Source of the DNA: Clitopilus passeckerianus
Taxonomy: Eukaryota > Basidiomycota > Agaricomycetes > Agaricales > Entolomataceae
Assembly: GCA_944990035.1 (NCBI GenBank)
Contig: CALYLX010000127.1
Location: forward strand, 248,001-312,000
DNA: 64,000 nucleotides
Reading direction: 5' to 3'
The notes beneath the pieces were generated by a model that worked only from the letters and a program-made list of their open reading frames with translations, had not been told where the DNA came from and ran no database searches. Position 1 is the first letter of the stretch. Each line of letters opens with the position of its first letter. A program made the translations under genes and the position numbers. This document shows positions 12,287 through 23,689 of the stretch, piece by piece.

Positions 12287-12900
12287 AGTCTTAACCGTCA
12301 AGGAGGTGAGGCCGTTCCCCTTCGCCAGATCTAGCGGCCCTTTTCAGTCGAAAGGTTGCTGATCTTTGCAACCTACCGGGTACCTAACCCCGGCCTGAGC
12401 GCTTACCTGACCATGCGTGACTCCTTAGGGATGTCTATACAATCTTCGGAGTCACTTGCATTTGCAGTCGGAATCCACCTCCTGGCAGCATGCGAGCTTG
12501 CGGGCTGTCCGACGCTGCCCTGGCATGGCACCAGAACCGTGAATCCTGTCAATGAGGGTCTAATGAAAGTCGTTGCGATATGTAACTCAGTGCTTCTGTG
12601 GTTAAGTTCAATTTAGCGAGTTTATTCGATCTTTACAGAGACATTTGGACGGCATGAATGTTTGAATGATCATTGTTGTTGCATCGTTGGCTAGTGCAAG
12701 GTGGACAATTTTGCTAATTGGAACTGTGCTGAGTCCTCTGAAATAAACAAAGACAAATAAATAGACACCCTCCCACTGCTCAACGTCCATCATGATCATC
12801 GGCAGCAGTACATTCTGAAAACCAAGCGATGCTTACGAGTGGCTAACGAAGCTGGGACCCAAGCCTTCACCCACAAATTACCACCAAGTCTAACAGAATG
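12287..12900. other. Left boundary of the repeated NLR region
   Basis: A minus-strand frame at 12799-12608 contains LFVFVYFRG (12760-12734), a short signature that recurs on the minus strand at 20303-20277 and in diverged form at 57069-57043. It marks the first trace of the spacer repeats that fill the next 46 kb. No complete gene is evident. Confidence 0.4.
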
Positions 12901-13379
12901 GCGCCCCCCTACAGCAGCTACTCTTTTTTGAAATGCCCAATCTTACTCTCATGTCCCAAGGTACATATATTCAGCTGCAAGGTTTCTGTCTTCCTTCTGG
13001 CCGTACTTTTTCCATGCACCTGAGCCGACGCTTGAATCCCTTCCTCCCTTACCTCACCCTGGTTTTATCTCATGAGCGAACGAATATGTTGCTAACGGTA
13101 TTCCTAGGAATTTCATGAAAACCCTTCTTTAGCTCAAAACTCCGGCAAAACTCGCAACGTAATGATGCCCTTTAAAATGTCGGACGTGTTAAATAGCTGG
13201 TGGACGTTGACCGGGACCAAGTAGGCCGTCTACCTCTTTCGACCAGAGTGATAAACTGATCTCTTCGTTGAAGGACCCATTCCCACTGTCTACGCTGTAA
13301 TCCTGGTTTCAGGATGGACTTCTCATGGTTCATGTGGATTGGTACAAAATCCCTCGACCTGTATCAGAAGCGACATCCC

Positions 13380-13926
13380 CGGTCGTAGCTCTTGACCAGC
13401 TGCATTCGTCGATGTCGGTCACCAACGACAACTAGAAACAGCAGCACCAAAATTAAGGTACGACAGTGTGGTTTCAACCTGGACTCGAACATCGAAGAAA
13501 CAACTTTTGAGCTCCCAGAACGGAATCCAATATTAGCGTCTGCGGTACTCCTTGAACCTCAAAGGGCCGTTACTCCCATGTTGGACAATGGTGAGTTATT
13601 TTCTAGACAATATTTTTCATACCCAATATTCAACAGCTCTTACAGGCTGGAATCGTCAGGAACTGCTACGACTCACCAACCTGGCATGGGGAGTGGGATG
13701 ACTGCATACCCTCCCTGTTGCTGTCGCGTTTACGGAGCCTTTGGAAGCAAAGCGCTCTCAATTGCTGGCAGAACTTGCGCAATGCACAATCGCCGCATAC
13801 CCCCTCCATATCCGGTGGCATGGAGACCCTGGAATCGTTTTAATCATCAAGTTGCTCCAACGTATACACTCTCCACTCCGACGCAATATTAACGTTGTGC
13901 CCAGCAATGACATCTCTTCTGTCTGA
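13380..13926 (+). pseudogene. Unidentified multi-exon gene remnant
   Basis: Exon-like segments join in phase: RNPILASAVLLEPQRAVTPMLDN, an intron starting GTGAGT at about 13592, then WNRQELLRLTNLAWGVG. A TGA at 13699-13701 interrupts the frame, which then continues without another stop as LHTLPVAVAFTEPLEAKRSQLLAEL...NVVPSNDISSV to 13926. Intron phases and the uninterrupted downstream frame argue for a real former gene. I do not recognise the product. An unrecognised intron over the TGA would make it intact. Confidence 0.35.
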
Positions 13927-14040
13927 ACGCTGCCGTACAGTAGTATCACTACGGAAGAAGGCTCGTTGTGGACCCGCCGCTGCTCAAGATAGGGACGTCT
14001 TTTCATGTCCTGGCGGTTTTGAGGCCGCCGTATACGTGCT

Positions 14041-15176
14041 ATGGAGCCATACGTTGACCAAGCTTGCAAGCCTCAACATCCATCCTCCGAGGCTCTGGGT
14101 CATCTAGGTCACCTAGATGTCTCACAAGCTGTAGCAAAACAGAGCGACATTTGTGGTAAGTCTCCCGCTATTTCCTCCCGTATTCAGATGCTAAATCCCT
14201 ACCTCGCGTTTCTCAGCTGCTAGCTCAAATGCTCGTATTCAAAAAGGACCTGCACTTAACGGCCACGCCGATCTTCTGGGAAGTTCGCATATACCCACTT
14301 CTTCGTATCTAGACGCGGTTTTGGAGGTCCGGAGCCTCCAATCCTCAGCCTACCGAACCCATGTGCCAGATCTTCGTGGACCCACGTATCTCTTCACCCA
14401 AGATACGACAACTACGCACGGCTCACCCACCCCGAATGACCACAAGCCCCGTTTCTTCCTCCATTCTTCCAACTCTAGCTTTGTCTAGCCCACTCGATTC
14501 CTCAGCGCTCAGATGTTCCGCCTTCAAACATCTGTCGAGCATGGTCCTGGGAATGGTGGTCGCTACCAGGTCAGGTAACCCAGGTTCCAAATTCGCACTA
14601 CCTGCTACTTCCAGGTTGACTTCTTACTCTCGAAAAGAAGCTGTACCTTTCATCATATCGCGACTCTCTTTTCGCCCACTCGGATAATGCAAAAGCGTTA
14701 GCCGCCCAAATGGCAAGCCCCTTGTCACTGTGTCGCTCTATCCTAGACTGGACCAGCTCGGTGTAGACCAGCTACTCCCGCAGCCGTCCCCAGTCCAGTT
14801 CTGCAGAACAACATCTGTGCAGCCTCAGCCTCCAAAATCCGCCACAAAGAGCACCCATGGTGGCAGTAGTCAAACCCCGACGAACTCGAACGATGGTTTC
14901 CAAACTCTGTGCATGGCCGCCACCAAGCCAGGAGCACTTCCAAGACCAGGCTCCACTCGGTACCTTTGCGACTGCACTACTCAGAACAGAACGAAAGTGC
15001 GGAATCGTTGTTCATGTTTCGGGGACCACGATCAGATGTTAAACGATATCCCAAGCTTTGAAGACACCGTAGATGATAAATCAGTACGTCTGCTATTCCG
15101 TAACTCTCTGATAGGCCATACTGATACATTACATTTAGGTGAACTCGGTGGCTATTCGTATGCGCCTTGTAATTGA
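14041..15176 (+). pseudogene. Pro/Ser-rich exon-like segments upstream of NLR gene G1
   Basis: From the ATG at 14041 a frame reads MEPYVDQACKPQHPSS to SDIC. It then meets a GTAAGT donor and an acceptor at CTCAG near 14218, and continues open to the TAG at 14486 (ARIQKGPALNGHADLLGSSH ... FFLHSSNSSFV). Further Pro/Gln/Ser-rich frames follow at 14730-15176. Composition and position match the plus-strand segments found upstream of the other NLR genes, but I cannot assemble one intact gene. Whether it is a live gene of low-complexity protein or decay is open. Confidence 0.35.
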
Positions 15177-15514
15177 AGGTAGAGTATCCTCTGCTTCCCG
15201 TTTTTGCAGACATGCAACGACGGAAAGTGAAGGATGGCAGACGAAGATCCAGCCTGTGGAACGTGTTGGGATAGGCACTCGAGAGCTGTCTATTAAACTA
15301 TTGTGCAACTAACTGGACGTATGTTACGCCATGATTGGCTTCCTGCTTTCATCTATTTTCCAAGGGGATGTCACCTACTTAAAAAATCTAATGTACCCCT
15401 GATGTTGTTTGCTTCGTGAGCGTTATTGAAAACTCTTCGCATATTGGTTGTATTCGCCCTCATCCTCATCGGTCCATGAATATGAATGCTCGTACGTTCA
15501 CTTTGTCGACAGAC

Positions 15515-15535
15515 GGGCGTCAATTGGGAGAAAGC
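15515..15535 (+). promoter_or_regulatory. Upstream element of G1 shared with other NLR paralogues
   Basis: GGGCGTCAATTGG followed by AAAGCTGTGTGG, 165 bp before the G1 start codon. It is the most diverged of four copies of an element placed 165-184 bp upstream of all four NACHT-ankyrin genes. Confidence 0.4.
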
Positions 15536-15679
15536 TGTGTGGACTGCCTCCGAATCACCAGCGCTTCAGTCCCATGCTTACGCCTCGTGTCTGAGCAACA
15601 TTAGGTTGGTTGTCGCCTTACAACCCCTCCCACTGTCTACTGTCTACTTGACCCTGCGCCTCTGGTTGAACCAAAAAAG

Positions 15680-18600
15680 ATGGATTCTTACGAAGCCACA
15701 GACCACGATCCTACAGATAGTAATCCTGGGCATTCAAAAAGACCTCTAAGCCCTCAAGGTTCATCCCCTCCCCCGAAAAGAAGCCGTCCAAACACCGCTC
15801 TTCCCGGTTCTACGAATGGCTCGATACAGTCGAACACAATGACAGCTACACGCGATATAAATATACATATCGGGGCAGCAGATTCATCATCTCAACAAAA
15901 TCCTATTCCAGGTAGCCACGCCGGAGGGCATTCTTTTCAACTCTACCGATAGACTGACCCGATTGGTAGATATACGGGAGCTCGCTAACTGGGTGTCGCC
16001 TCTAAACCATCATACTATCCACAAGGATACAATGGGGAAAGTGACAAAGGGAACAGGCTTGTGGATGCTTGAACATCTGAAGTTCGTCGAGTGGCGTTCT
16101 AAGAGGACAAACGTCTTGTGGGGGACTGGCATACGTAAGCTTTTCATCGTATGCGGTCCTTTGAGCTCAGTGGAAACTCACATTTGTGAATTGTAGCGGG
16201 TGCAGGGAAAACTTGTCTTACGTGAGAATATCTCGACCTGCTTTAGCCCATTCAATTATTTAATACGAACTTGAACAGGTCAATCGTCGTCAACCATCTC
16301 ATTCAGCACACCCGTGCCACGGTCATCTACATTTACTGCCAATACAATGATCAATTATCCACCGCCGAGATACTAGCTTGTATGCTCAAGCAGATGGTCG
16401 AAAATTCCGAGGATGTTGCACAATACGTCCTGGACAGCTTATACAAGGAATGCCGCCGTACAAGAACCAAACCTTCAAAATCGGAACTGTTAACAACACT
16501 TCAAGAAGCTACCCAACTACTTACCAACCTGTACCTAGTCGTCGACGCCCTGGATGAGCTCAGAGATGATGTCCGACCGGAATTAATCAGTGATCTCATG
16601 TCGCTCCACCAATCCATCTTTATGACCTCCCGCCCACTCTCCGACTTTCCTGGCTTTAGGGAGCCTGATTTCACGATTCAGGCACCCGACGACGATTTCT
16701 GCACGTACATTTCGACCAAAATCGCATCTTCCCCTAAACTAGAGCGGCTCCTTCAAACGCCGGGAGTTCGAGAGGAAATCGTCACCAAAATTCATGCTCG
16801 ATGCAATGGGATGTGAGTTAGAACCATCTACTTGACGGGAAATGAGACTGAGACGATCTGATAGGTTTCTTCTGGCCGCTCTTCAGGTTGATGCGTTGAT
16901 ATCAGCCGGCATCACTAACCCCAAAGGTCTGCGAGACACGGTGGAGCAACTCCCTGCTTCACTAAACGCTCAATATGAGCTCACATTCGCGCGAATAAAA
17001 GCTCAAAAGGCTCAAGAGCGGGATTTGGCGTGTAGAGTGATTGTATTTGTGACCCACGCCACCCGTATTCTCCGTGTCGACGAGATTCTCGACGCGCTGA
17101 CCGTCGACGTCGAGGCAGCTTCCGTTGACGTGGAGTGTCGTACTTTGGAAGAGATTTTGGTTGGTGTTTGTATGGGGTTGGTGACAATTGAGAAGGAAAA
17201 CAAAACGGTCCAGCTTATCCGTATGTCCTCTCCATATTGGATTCTTCCTTGTCTTATCCTTGACCATCCCAGACTATACCGCGCAAGAATTCTTCAAAGG
17301 CACTGGCCAGAATGACATACCGGTTTTCAGTAACCCACATTCGTTCATTGCGGATACCTCTGTGATATACATAATTCATGTAGACATTGACCTCGACACG
17401 GTTGTTAACGTCCACGACCTGAGAGAGCTCAAGTCCTACCCCTTCCTCTACTATGCCTGCTGTAGTCTGGGTCATCATATGCACCGGGCAAGTGGCACCG
17501 GCGGACGTCAAATTGCCCGCCATATTCGTCGGCTGTTCCGTCAGCGACCTAATATCCTGCTGCCACTTCCATGGAACCCATGGGGTATCGGACACGGGAC
17601 AGCCATCCATTTTGCGGCTTTCTACGGCATAGAGGCTCTGCTTGAAGATGATCGTGAAGAGGTCGATCAGAATTCAGCCCTTCAACATTTGCTGTTAAAA
17701 TAGCTCAATGCGCAAAACAATTATGGACGACATACACCCCTTCACTGTGCAGCCAATAATGGACACGAGTCGGTCGTTCGGGTGCTCCTGAACTTCCCCG
17801 GCATCGAAGTCAATCTAAAGACCTCGAATGGATCGACACCTCTTCACTACGCAGTCAAAAATGGGCACATGGTGGTCGCTCAATTGCTCCTAAACTTCCC
17901 CGGCATTGAGGTCGATTCGAAGACCGACGATGGATCGACACCTCTTCAGTACGCGGTCGAAAATAGGGACGAATTGGTCGTTTACTTGCTCCTGAACTTC
18001 CCCAGCATTGAGGTCAATTCAAAGCTCAAGAATGGACTGACACCCCTTCACTACTATGCGGCCGAGAAAGGGCACGAGCATGTTGTCCGATTACTCCTGA
18101 ACTCCCCCTGCATTAATGTCAATCCAAAGACCAAAGATGGATTGACACCTCTTCACTATGCGGTCAGAAATGGTGACGGATCGGTCGTTCGATTGCTCCT
18201 GAACTCCCCCGGCATTGAGGTTAATCCACAGTCTAACTACGGATGGACACCACTTCACGTTGCCGCCCAGAACGGGCACGATTCTGTCGCTCGATTGCTC
18301 CTGAGCTCCCCCGGCATCGAGGTCAATCCGAAGCCCAATGACGGATGGATAAACAACGTATGGACACCACTTCACTTTGCCGCCCAGAACGGGCACGAGT
18401 CGGTCGCTCGATTGCTCCCGAGCTCCCCCGGCATCGAGGTCAATCCACAGTCTAACTACGGATGGACACCACTTCACGTTGCAGCCATCAATGGTCACGA
18501 TTTAGTTGTTCGATTACTCCTGAACTCCTCCAGTACTGAGGTTAATCCGAAGACCAATGGTGGATGGACACCACTTCACTATGCAGCCAAGTATGACCAC

Positions 18601-18774
18601 GAAGCAGTTGTTCGAATACTCCTCAGCTTCCTTGGGATAGACACCCACGCTAGAGTTCAACAACCTAGGGGATTAACTCCTCTCGAAGTGGCCAGGTCTC
18701 AAGGTCACCGCCATGTTGTCGCCGTTTTCGAAGAGATGGGGTTTGGCGATGCACAGATTATGGAGGTGGATTAA
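15680..18774 (+). CDS. NACHT-ankyrin NLR-like gene G1, interrupted by TAG and internally deleted
   Basis: Exons are 15680-15911, 15970-16134, 16197-16221, 16279-16812, 16865-17220 and 17273 onward. The P-loop PGAGKTCL is in the 25-nt exon and Walker B is LVVDALDEL. After DYTAQEFF the frame reaches TAG at 17701-17703, so the plain product is about 580 residues. The same frame resumes at once and runs to 18774 with about nine ankyrin repeats (for example GWTPLHVAAQNGHDSVARLL). Compared with G2-G4, a block of roughly 165 residues between the 'SALGCSPLFFAC' point and the array is missing exactly at this junction. A 42-nt GTCGAT...TAG intron (17662-17703) would remove the stop in frame, but its donor is weak. 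The C-terminus (RGLTPLEVARSQGHRHVVAV) matches G2. Most likely a pseudogene or a two-part relic. Confidence 0.75.
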
Positions 18775-19526
18775 TTCTTTCAATGACCAGTCTTCCCCAC
18801 TCGCTCAGGAATCTACATTACTATACCTCTTCAGGACACGCTTACGATAATTCAGCGATATATTTAATGTATAGGATTGACAAGATACGTATCCACACTG
18901 TCCTTATATTGATACACATGCACCCTATATCCCGTCGAATCTAGAGAACAGCTCGTCGCAGTCGGAAAGCCGTAAAGAACTGCGTCATAGAGAACACGAC
19001 AGCGTTCCCGCTGGGAGCTCCAACACCCGATGCACAGAATGTATGGCGGTGACGGAGGGACGTTATGCCGGATGCGCCATAGATAACCTAATACTGGTCG
19101 TTAATCTCAAAATGAGCTTGAGGAGAAAAAAATGGCGTACAGTAAAGCCAGGTCTTTTTTGTAGAAAATTGAGTATGGTCTTAAAAGTGGAATCGAGCGG
19201 TTCGACCCTATCAAGCTGAGGGTCGCGTATAACGACCTCACATGTTATGATTTGGCTCAGTCTCCTATATGAAACTTCGTTAGCATTTCCCGAAGATTAA
19301 GTGTCCCGGACATACGAACCTGGCTATTATCCACTAGCGGATGCACCCCACCCTGGTCGGTTCAGGATACACCTCAGGCTCTCCATTCAACGTCACCATT
19401 CCTCGACATCGCATAGTAGAGCTCCGACGTTCACTGTGTCTTTTAGAACGTGAACGTTAGAATAGCTCCCATTTGAAGTTCGTATATCAAAGCCTGTGTT
19501 CACATGAGACCGTTTCCTCGACAGGA
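18775..19526. other. Downstream flank of G1, copy of the post-NLR spacer
   Basis: No convincing open frame. Parts align by eye with the sequences following G2, G3 and G4, for example the stretch of 'cgtatatcaaagcctgtgttcacatgag' type near 19.47 kb. It therefore belongs to the duplicated downstream spacer. Confidence 0.4.
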
Positions 19527-20324
19527 TTAGCTTCGGAATGTACGAACCTGTTTCATGGAGTAGCCAGGCCAGAAATGGTATTCGTACTGGTTTTTCGCCG
19601 CGATGCTATGTAGGTGGACGTCGTCCCAGAGACTTCGTCCTTCACGAAAAATCTTGATATATGGGTAGCATCCGAGAAGGTCAATCTTGACGCAGAGGCC
19701 GATTGTGGGTGAGGAAGCAATGTTTGGCCAGCGGCTTGAAGTCTTGGGGAACATAATTCGTGAATGACAGGCAAGTCTAGAGCGTAAAGTTAGTCTGCGG
19801 TCAGGATGATATATACTCCGGAGACGTACACGTAACATGGACGTTCCAAAGATGTCTGCCCACACGACATCGGAGGAAGACGCTATGGCCGCCCAGACCT
19901 GAACACCATCATACAGGCGAGTGGTGATTCTGGAGAGGTTTGCGCCAGGTTGTTCGTTTTCATCTTTCTCAGTCGACTGATATCATGATTTCCTTGCACA
20001 TGATGTACTAGCAGACGCCGTGTAAGAGGTAGTCCAATCCTGATGAAAAGAGAGCTTACTGAAGACATGTGTAATTGGTGTTTTTACAGACAGCGTAGAT
20101 GGACAGGTACTGTCCCTGTACGTTGTACAAAGGATGTTTATCTTAAAATTTTCATCTAAGCTCCGGATTTGATGCGCTGGCGAGCAAATAGAAGTACAAG
20201 CAAAGCCACGTTCGAGTCTAGAGAGGTGGCCTAGTGAATTTTGGTGGCCAAGTGGTGATCGACATTCAGGAGGCTGTCCTCTGAAATATACACTGACAAA
20301 CAAACGACCTCTCCCGTGCCTCAT
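19527..20324 (-). pseudogene. Unidentified minus-strand multi-exon remnant in the G1 downstream spacer
   Basis: Exon-like pieces on the minus strand begin with GRLFVSVYFRGQPPE (20303 downward) and go on to DENFKINILCTTYRDST. Next come STEKDENEQPGANLSRITT and RLYDGVQVWAAIASSSDVVW followed by ADIFGTSMLR, ending near a GTGTACGT donor at about 19830. A further frame reads to 19527-19553. Amino-acid composition is protein-like over more than 150 codons, but the junctions cannot all be made to keep frame. The segment FKINILCTTYR aligns loosely with FNIKLYASCRT in the G2 spacer. No known domain is recognised. Confidence 0.35.
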
Positions 20325-22400
20325 TCAAGTATATCCATTCGGCCTCCACCTGGGTGTTCGTGCGTTCACTGTGGCACGTGTCCGAATGGCCGTTGCAGAT
20401 CATCCGGCGACTCAAGCTCGGAGCCTAGCGATTTATCAACCACCCTTCAAACTCGATCCACGTATTCCAGTCGATCAATTTCACGTCATAGGCTGTAGCT
20501 GAACTCTCTTCCATGCAGGTGAGCCGCCCTTCCTGACTGAAAATACGATTTGGCTGTTGTTGTACGCTTTCTTCTCGGCCGTCCTCCCCTCTCATTTCTT
20601 GCTCCCAAATCTTCGTTTTTGAGATGATAATTTGACATTCACGCTTACAGTGTCATTCCTCCGCTTCGACGTGCGCATATACAGTTCTCACGAAGACGTG
20701 CCAATGTATTCGAAGGAGTCGAAGATCTGCTCCTGCTCTGGTCAATATCACCTATCCTCGCAGATTCAACGTACCTTGGTTTTTTCATAGCCCAACCTGA
20801 AATTGCGTACCAGACGGAACATAGTGCCGCCTTCCAGAGAGGAGTCTGCCTGGGCTTTCAGACCGGAAACCAATATCCCCTGACGTCCGCAGGCAACAAC
20901 TTCAATACGCTATCGTTATCAAGGGCGACTCTCCACCCCGTCATCCCCCGGTGGCCTTGCAGGATGGACTATTTAAGCTTCGAGAGCTTCAGCTATAAAC
21001 TGGAATGCTTCCATGCAGGTGAGCCCACCCGGTCCCAAAAACCATCGCTTCTGCCGTACTCCCATTCTCGAGCACCCTTCTTCACTCCTTCTCTGGCACT
21101 TTCCTACAATATTATCTATTGGAAGCATAATCTGACCAATTTGTTTTGCAGGTGCATCCTAGAACTTCTCCAAACTCGCGGACACACCTTGGCCAGACTC
21201 TGTACCCGTATAGAGGAAACCAACACCATGAGGAAGTTGCTGGCCAGCCTGTGCTCGAAGAACAGTATTCAAGAGAGCGTTACTCATGAATTGGTATGTT
21301 ATCCCGGCGTGTATATCTATCCCAAACATACATCTTAATGGAACCACAGTAGGCTCTCCAGCTAACGGTTGAACCCGTCTTGGGGAGAAGCCGCCTCCTG
21401 CAAATCCAAGCTCTGCCAACCTGGCACCTGCAGCGATGCCGACATACCTTGCCAACGCACAACTCGTTTGGAGTTCCCAATCGCCAAAAAGTTGCCGGGC
21501 CCGTATATGCGCCGAAACCTACCCCGTTCAACGACATGCTTGGTGGGATTAGAACCCCACCAAGTCTCAGTGTCTCGCGAGCACCGCAACGACAGTGAAT
21601 GTCGGGATATCCCAACGTGCGGCTTATACCCCCTCATTGCAGGGTATCGGAGAATTGTCGTTCACGGTATGTTTCTTGATATTTCTTCGAAATTATCTGG
21701 TTTAATTCGTTCGGTAGATTGTTCGGTTTCTGGCTTCTGCACCTGCATACAGGGACTTCACACATTATCCTGGCGACTGCGGGCTTCCTCGATACTCGTA
21801 CTGAATGATGGGCGGTGACTGGCATCTTTTGATACCTGCATACAAGGGCTCCACTCGCCATCTTTGCGATAGCAAATCTTCCTCAAGATTCAGTAATGGA
21901 GCGTGGTCGTCAACTCTTCATCCCCTGGTGGACCATGAGAATCAGAGAAACTGGGTTCGATTATCCTCCGCCACCTCCCGCGGCACACAGGATCTGTTCC
22001 CTACGTGCAATTCGTTCCCATCCTCCGGCGTATGTCCGTAGGCGCTGAACGTCTGTATTCGTGATGGAACTTGTGGTTGATGCAAATTATGTTCAGCTTA
22101 CGCCTTTCCATTGAAGGGCACTGGAGAGTTGTCGTTCACGGTATGTTCCTTGAGATTTCCGTGCAAGAACCCGGTTTAATTCGCTCTCCAGATGGCTCGG
22201 TCTCTGCTTCGTGTACATGCATACAAGGACTTCACACATCCCACATCACCTTTGCGACTGCAACCTTCGTTTTTCAGGAGGCTGTGACCGCCATTCCTTC
22301 TCCCCCAGGTGGTATAATGCCGTTCATGGTTGTCTTGCGTCATTCTAGTAGGCTGTGCTTCATTGACCATGCACGAATACCGATGTAATGTCGTCAGTCA
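20325..22400 (+). repeat. Spacer repeat copy upstream of the small ankyrin gene
   Basis: This stretch resembles 57.2-58.87 kb nearly throughout and more loosely 24.6-25.7 and 46.6-48.2 kb. It has a multi-exon look: an ATG exon at 20964 ending CTTCCATGCAG/GTGAGC, an exon containing PYRGNQHH and YSRERYS, and then frames with PPANPSSANLA and VYAPKPTPFNDMLGGIRTPP. Stops and small indels differ between copies. The ~21.62-22.05 part is repeated again at ~22.09-22.4 kb, both including a TTCACGGTATGTT donor-like site. It is probably a decayed Pro/Ser-rich gene copied several times. Confidence 0.55.
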
Positions 22401-22771
22401 ACTGTGTTTGTATGCCGTCTGTCCTAGAATAGGTGTAGGGAATAATCATTTGAGATAATTGGTGATGATTTTGCTGAATCACTTCAACCGACACGAGGCG
22501 TAGTACACGTGCATTGATTGTTATAGGCAACCGACGACAGCTTCTGATCAACGCACCTAGTCTCCCTCTCTGCTGGTTCTAAATCTTCTGCACGGACTGG
22601 GTGGACAGAGGAACTACAGATCTGGTCCTGAAGCGTTCAAACGAGGGACCTAAGCGAGATAGCCATGTCTATCGTCAGACTTGATTCAAGTACTTTAGCC
22701 GCTGGAAGGGATGCTCGCATAGACGTGAAATACGCCTCTAGAGACATTGTTTATAATTATTATCTGGCTTC

Positions 22772-23689
22772 ATGCCAGACCACAGGTGCGTCGACCATTC
22801 AAACGAACTTAGATATCAGCTGACTCGAACCACGGCCTCAGAAACCCAAGATCTTCGCCATTCCCATATTATGAGGCTCGATGATCCTTCTCAGCTACTG
22901 TCCTTCGTCGGTAAGGACGTAAGTGTCAACGTCTTTAGTGCGATAAAACGAATGATCCACTAAGGCAGATTGGCGACCCACGCATGTAGATCCTTCTCAA
23001 AGCTGCTAAAGAGGGCAACATAAACATCGTCAAAGAGGCGCTAAATTATGTCAGCGAGATAAACTGCTCCGATGCAGACAAAAGGACTGCCCTTCATCTG
23101 GCCGCTGCATGCGGCTGTACTGAAGTTGTGGCCCTGATGCTGAGTCGTCCAGGGATCAGTGTCAACGCTAGAACCAATGCTGGGCACACACCTCTCATAA
23201 TTGCTGCCCTGGAAGGCCGTGCGGATGTCGCGAGGCTGTTGCTCGATCATCCAGGGATCAATGTCAACGCACAAGACGATAACGGTGTCACGGCTCTCAT
23301 TTTGGCGTCAGATAAGGGTCATTTACAGGTCCTACAGCTGCTCCTTGACCACCCAGGCGCCGGTGCTTCTATCAATATTAAAATGAAAGTCGGTAACACA
23401 GCTCTCATGAGTGCGACATATTGGGGACAGGTTGGGAGTGTGCGTTTACTGCTCGAACATCCCGGAGTTGAACTCAATTTACGGAATACTTATGGTATCA
23501 CGGCTCTGGAAATGGCAGTGCTACATCGCCATGAAGAAATCGCAATGATGCTGCGAAATCGAGGAGCTGCCACTGCTTCGGTGAGAATCTGTTGTTCAAA
23601 ACTATGTAACTCAGAATTTCCTTCTATTGTTCTAGCCAGCTACTGTCGTTACTAGCTACTTCGCGAATTGGGTGTCATTCTCTAAATAG
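22772..23689 (+). CDS. Small ankyrin-repeat protein
   Basis: Exons 22772-22918, 22990-23580 and 23636-23689 give about 263 residues; the in-frame ATG at 22871 would shorten it by 33. It holds four to five ankyrin repeats: ILLKAAKEGNINIVKEAL, RTALHLAAACGCTEVVALML, HTPLIIAALEGRADVARLLL, VTALILASDKGHLQVLQLLL, NTALMSATYWGQVGSVRLLL and ITALEMAVLHRHEEIAMMLR. The linker LDHPGINVNAQDDNG differs clearly from the LLNSPGIEVN linker of the NLR genes, so this is a different subfamily. There is no NACHT domain and no signal peptide. It follows a spacer-repeat copy, as the NLR genes do. It could be a repeat-only product such as an adaptor or decoy, or an independent protein; that is speculation. Confidence 0.7.

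Noticed and set aside
19974..20068. Possible patatin-like lipase in the minus-strand remnant (WAAIASSSDVVW recalls a WEAARATSAAP-type motif)
   Set aside because: No GxSxG nucleophile segment or other patatin motif could be found nearby; the resemblance is too short.
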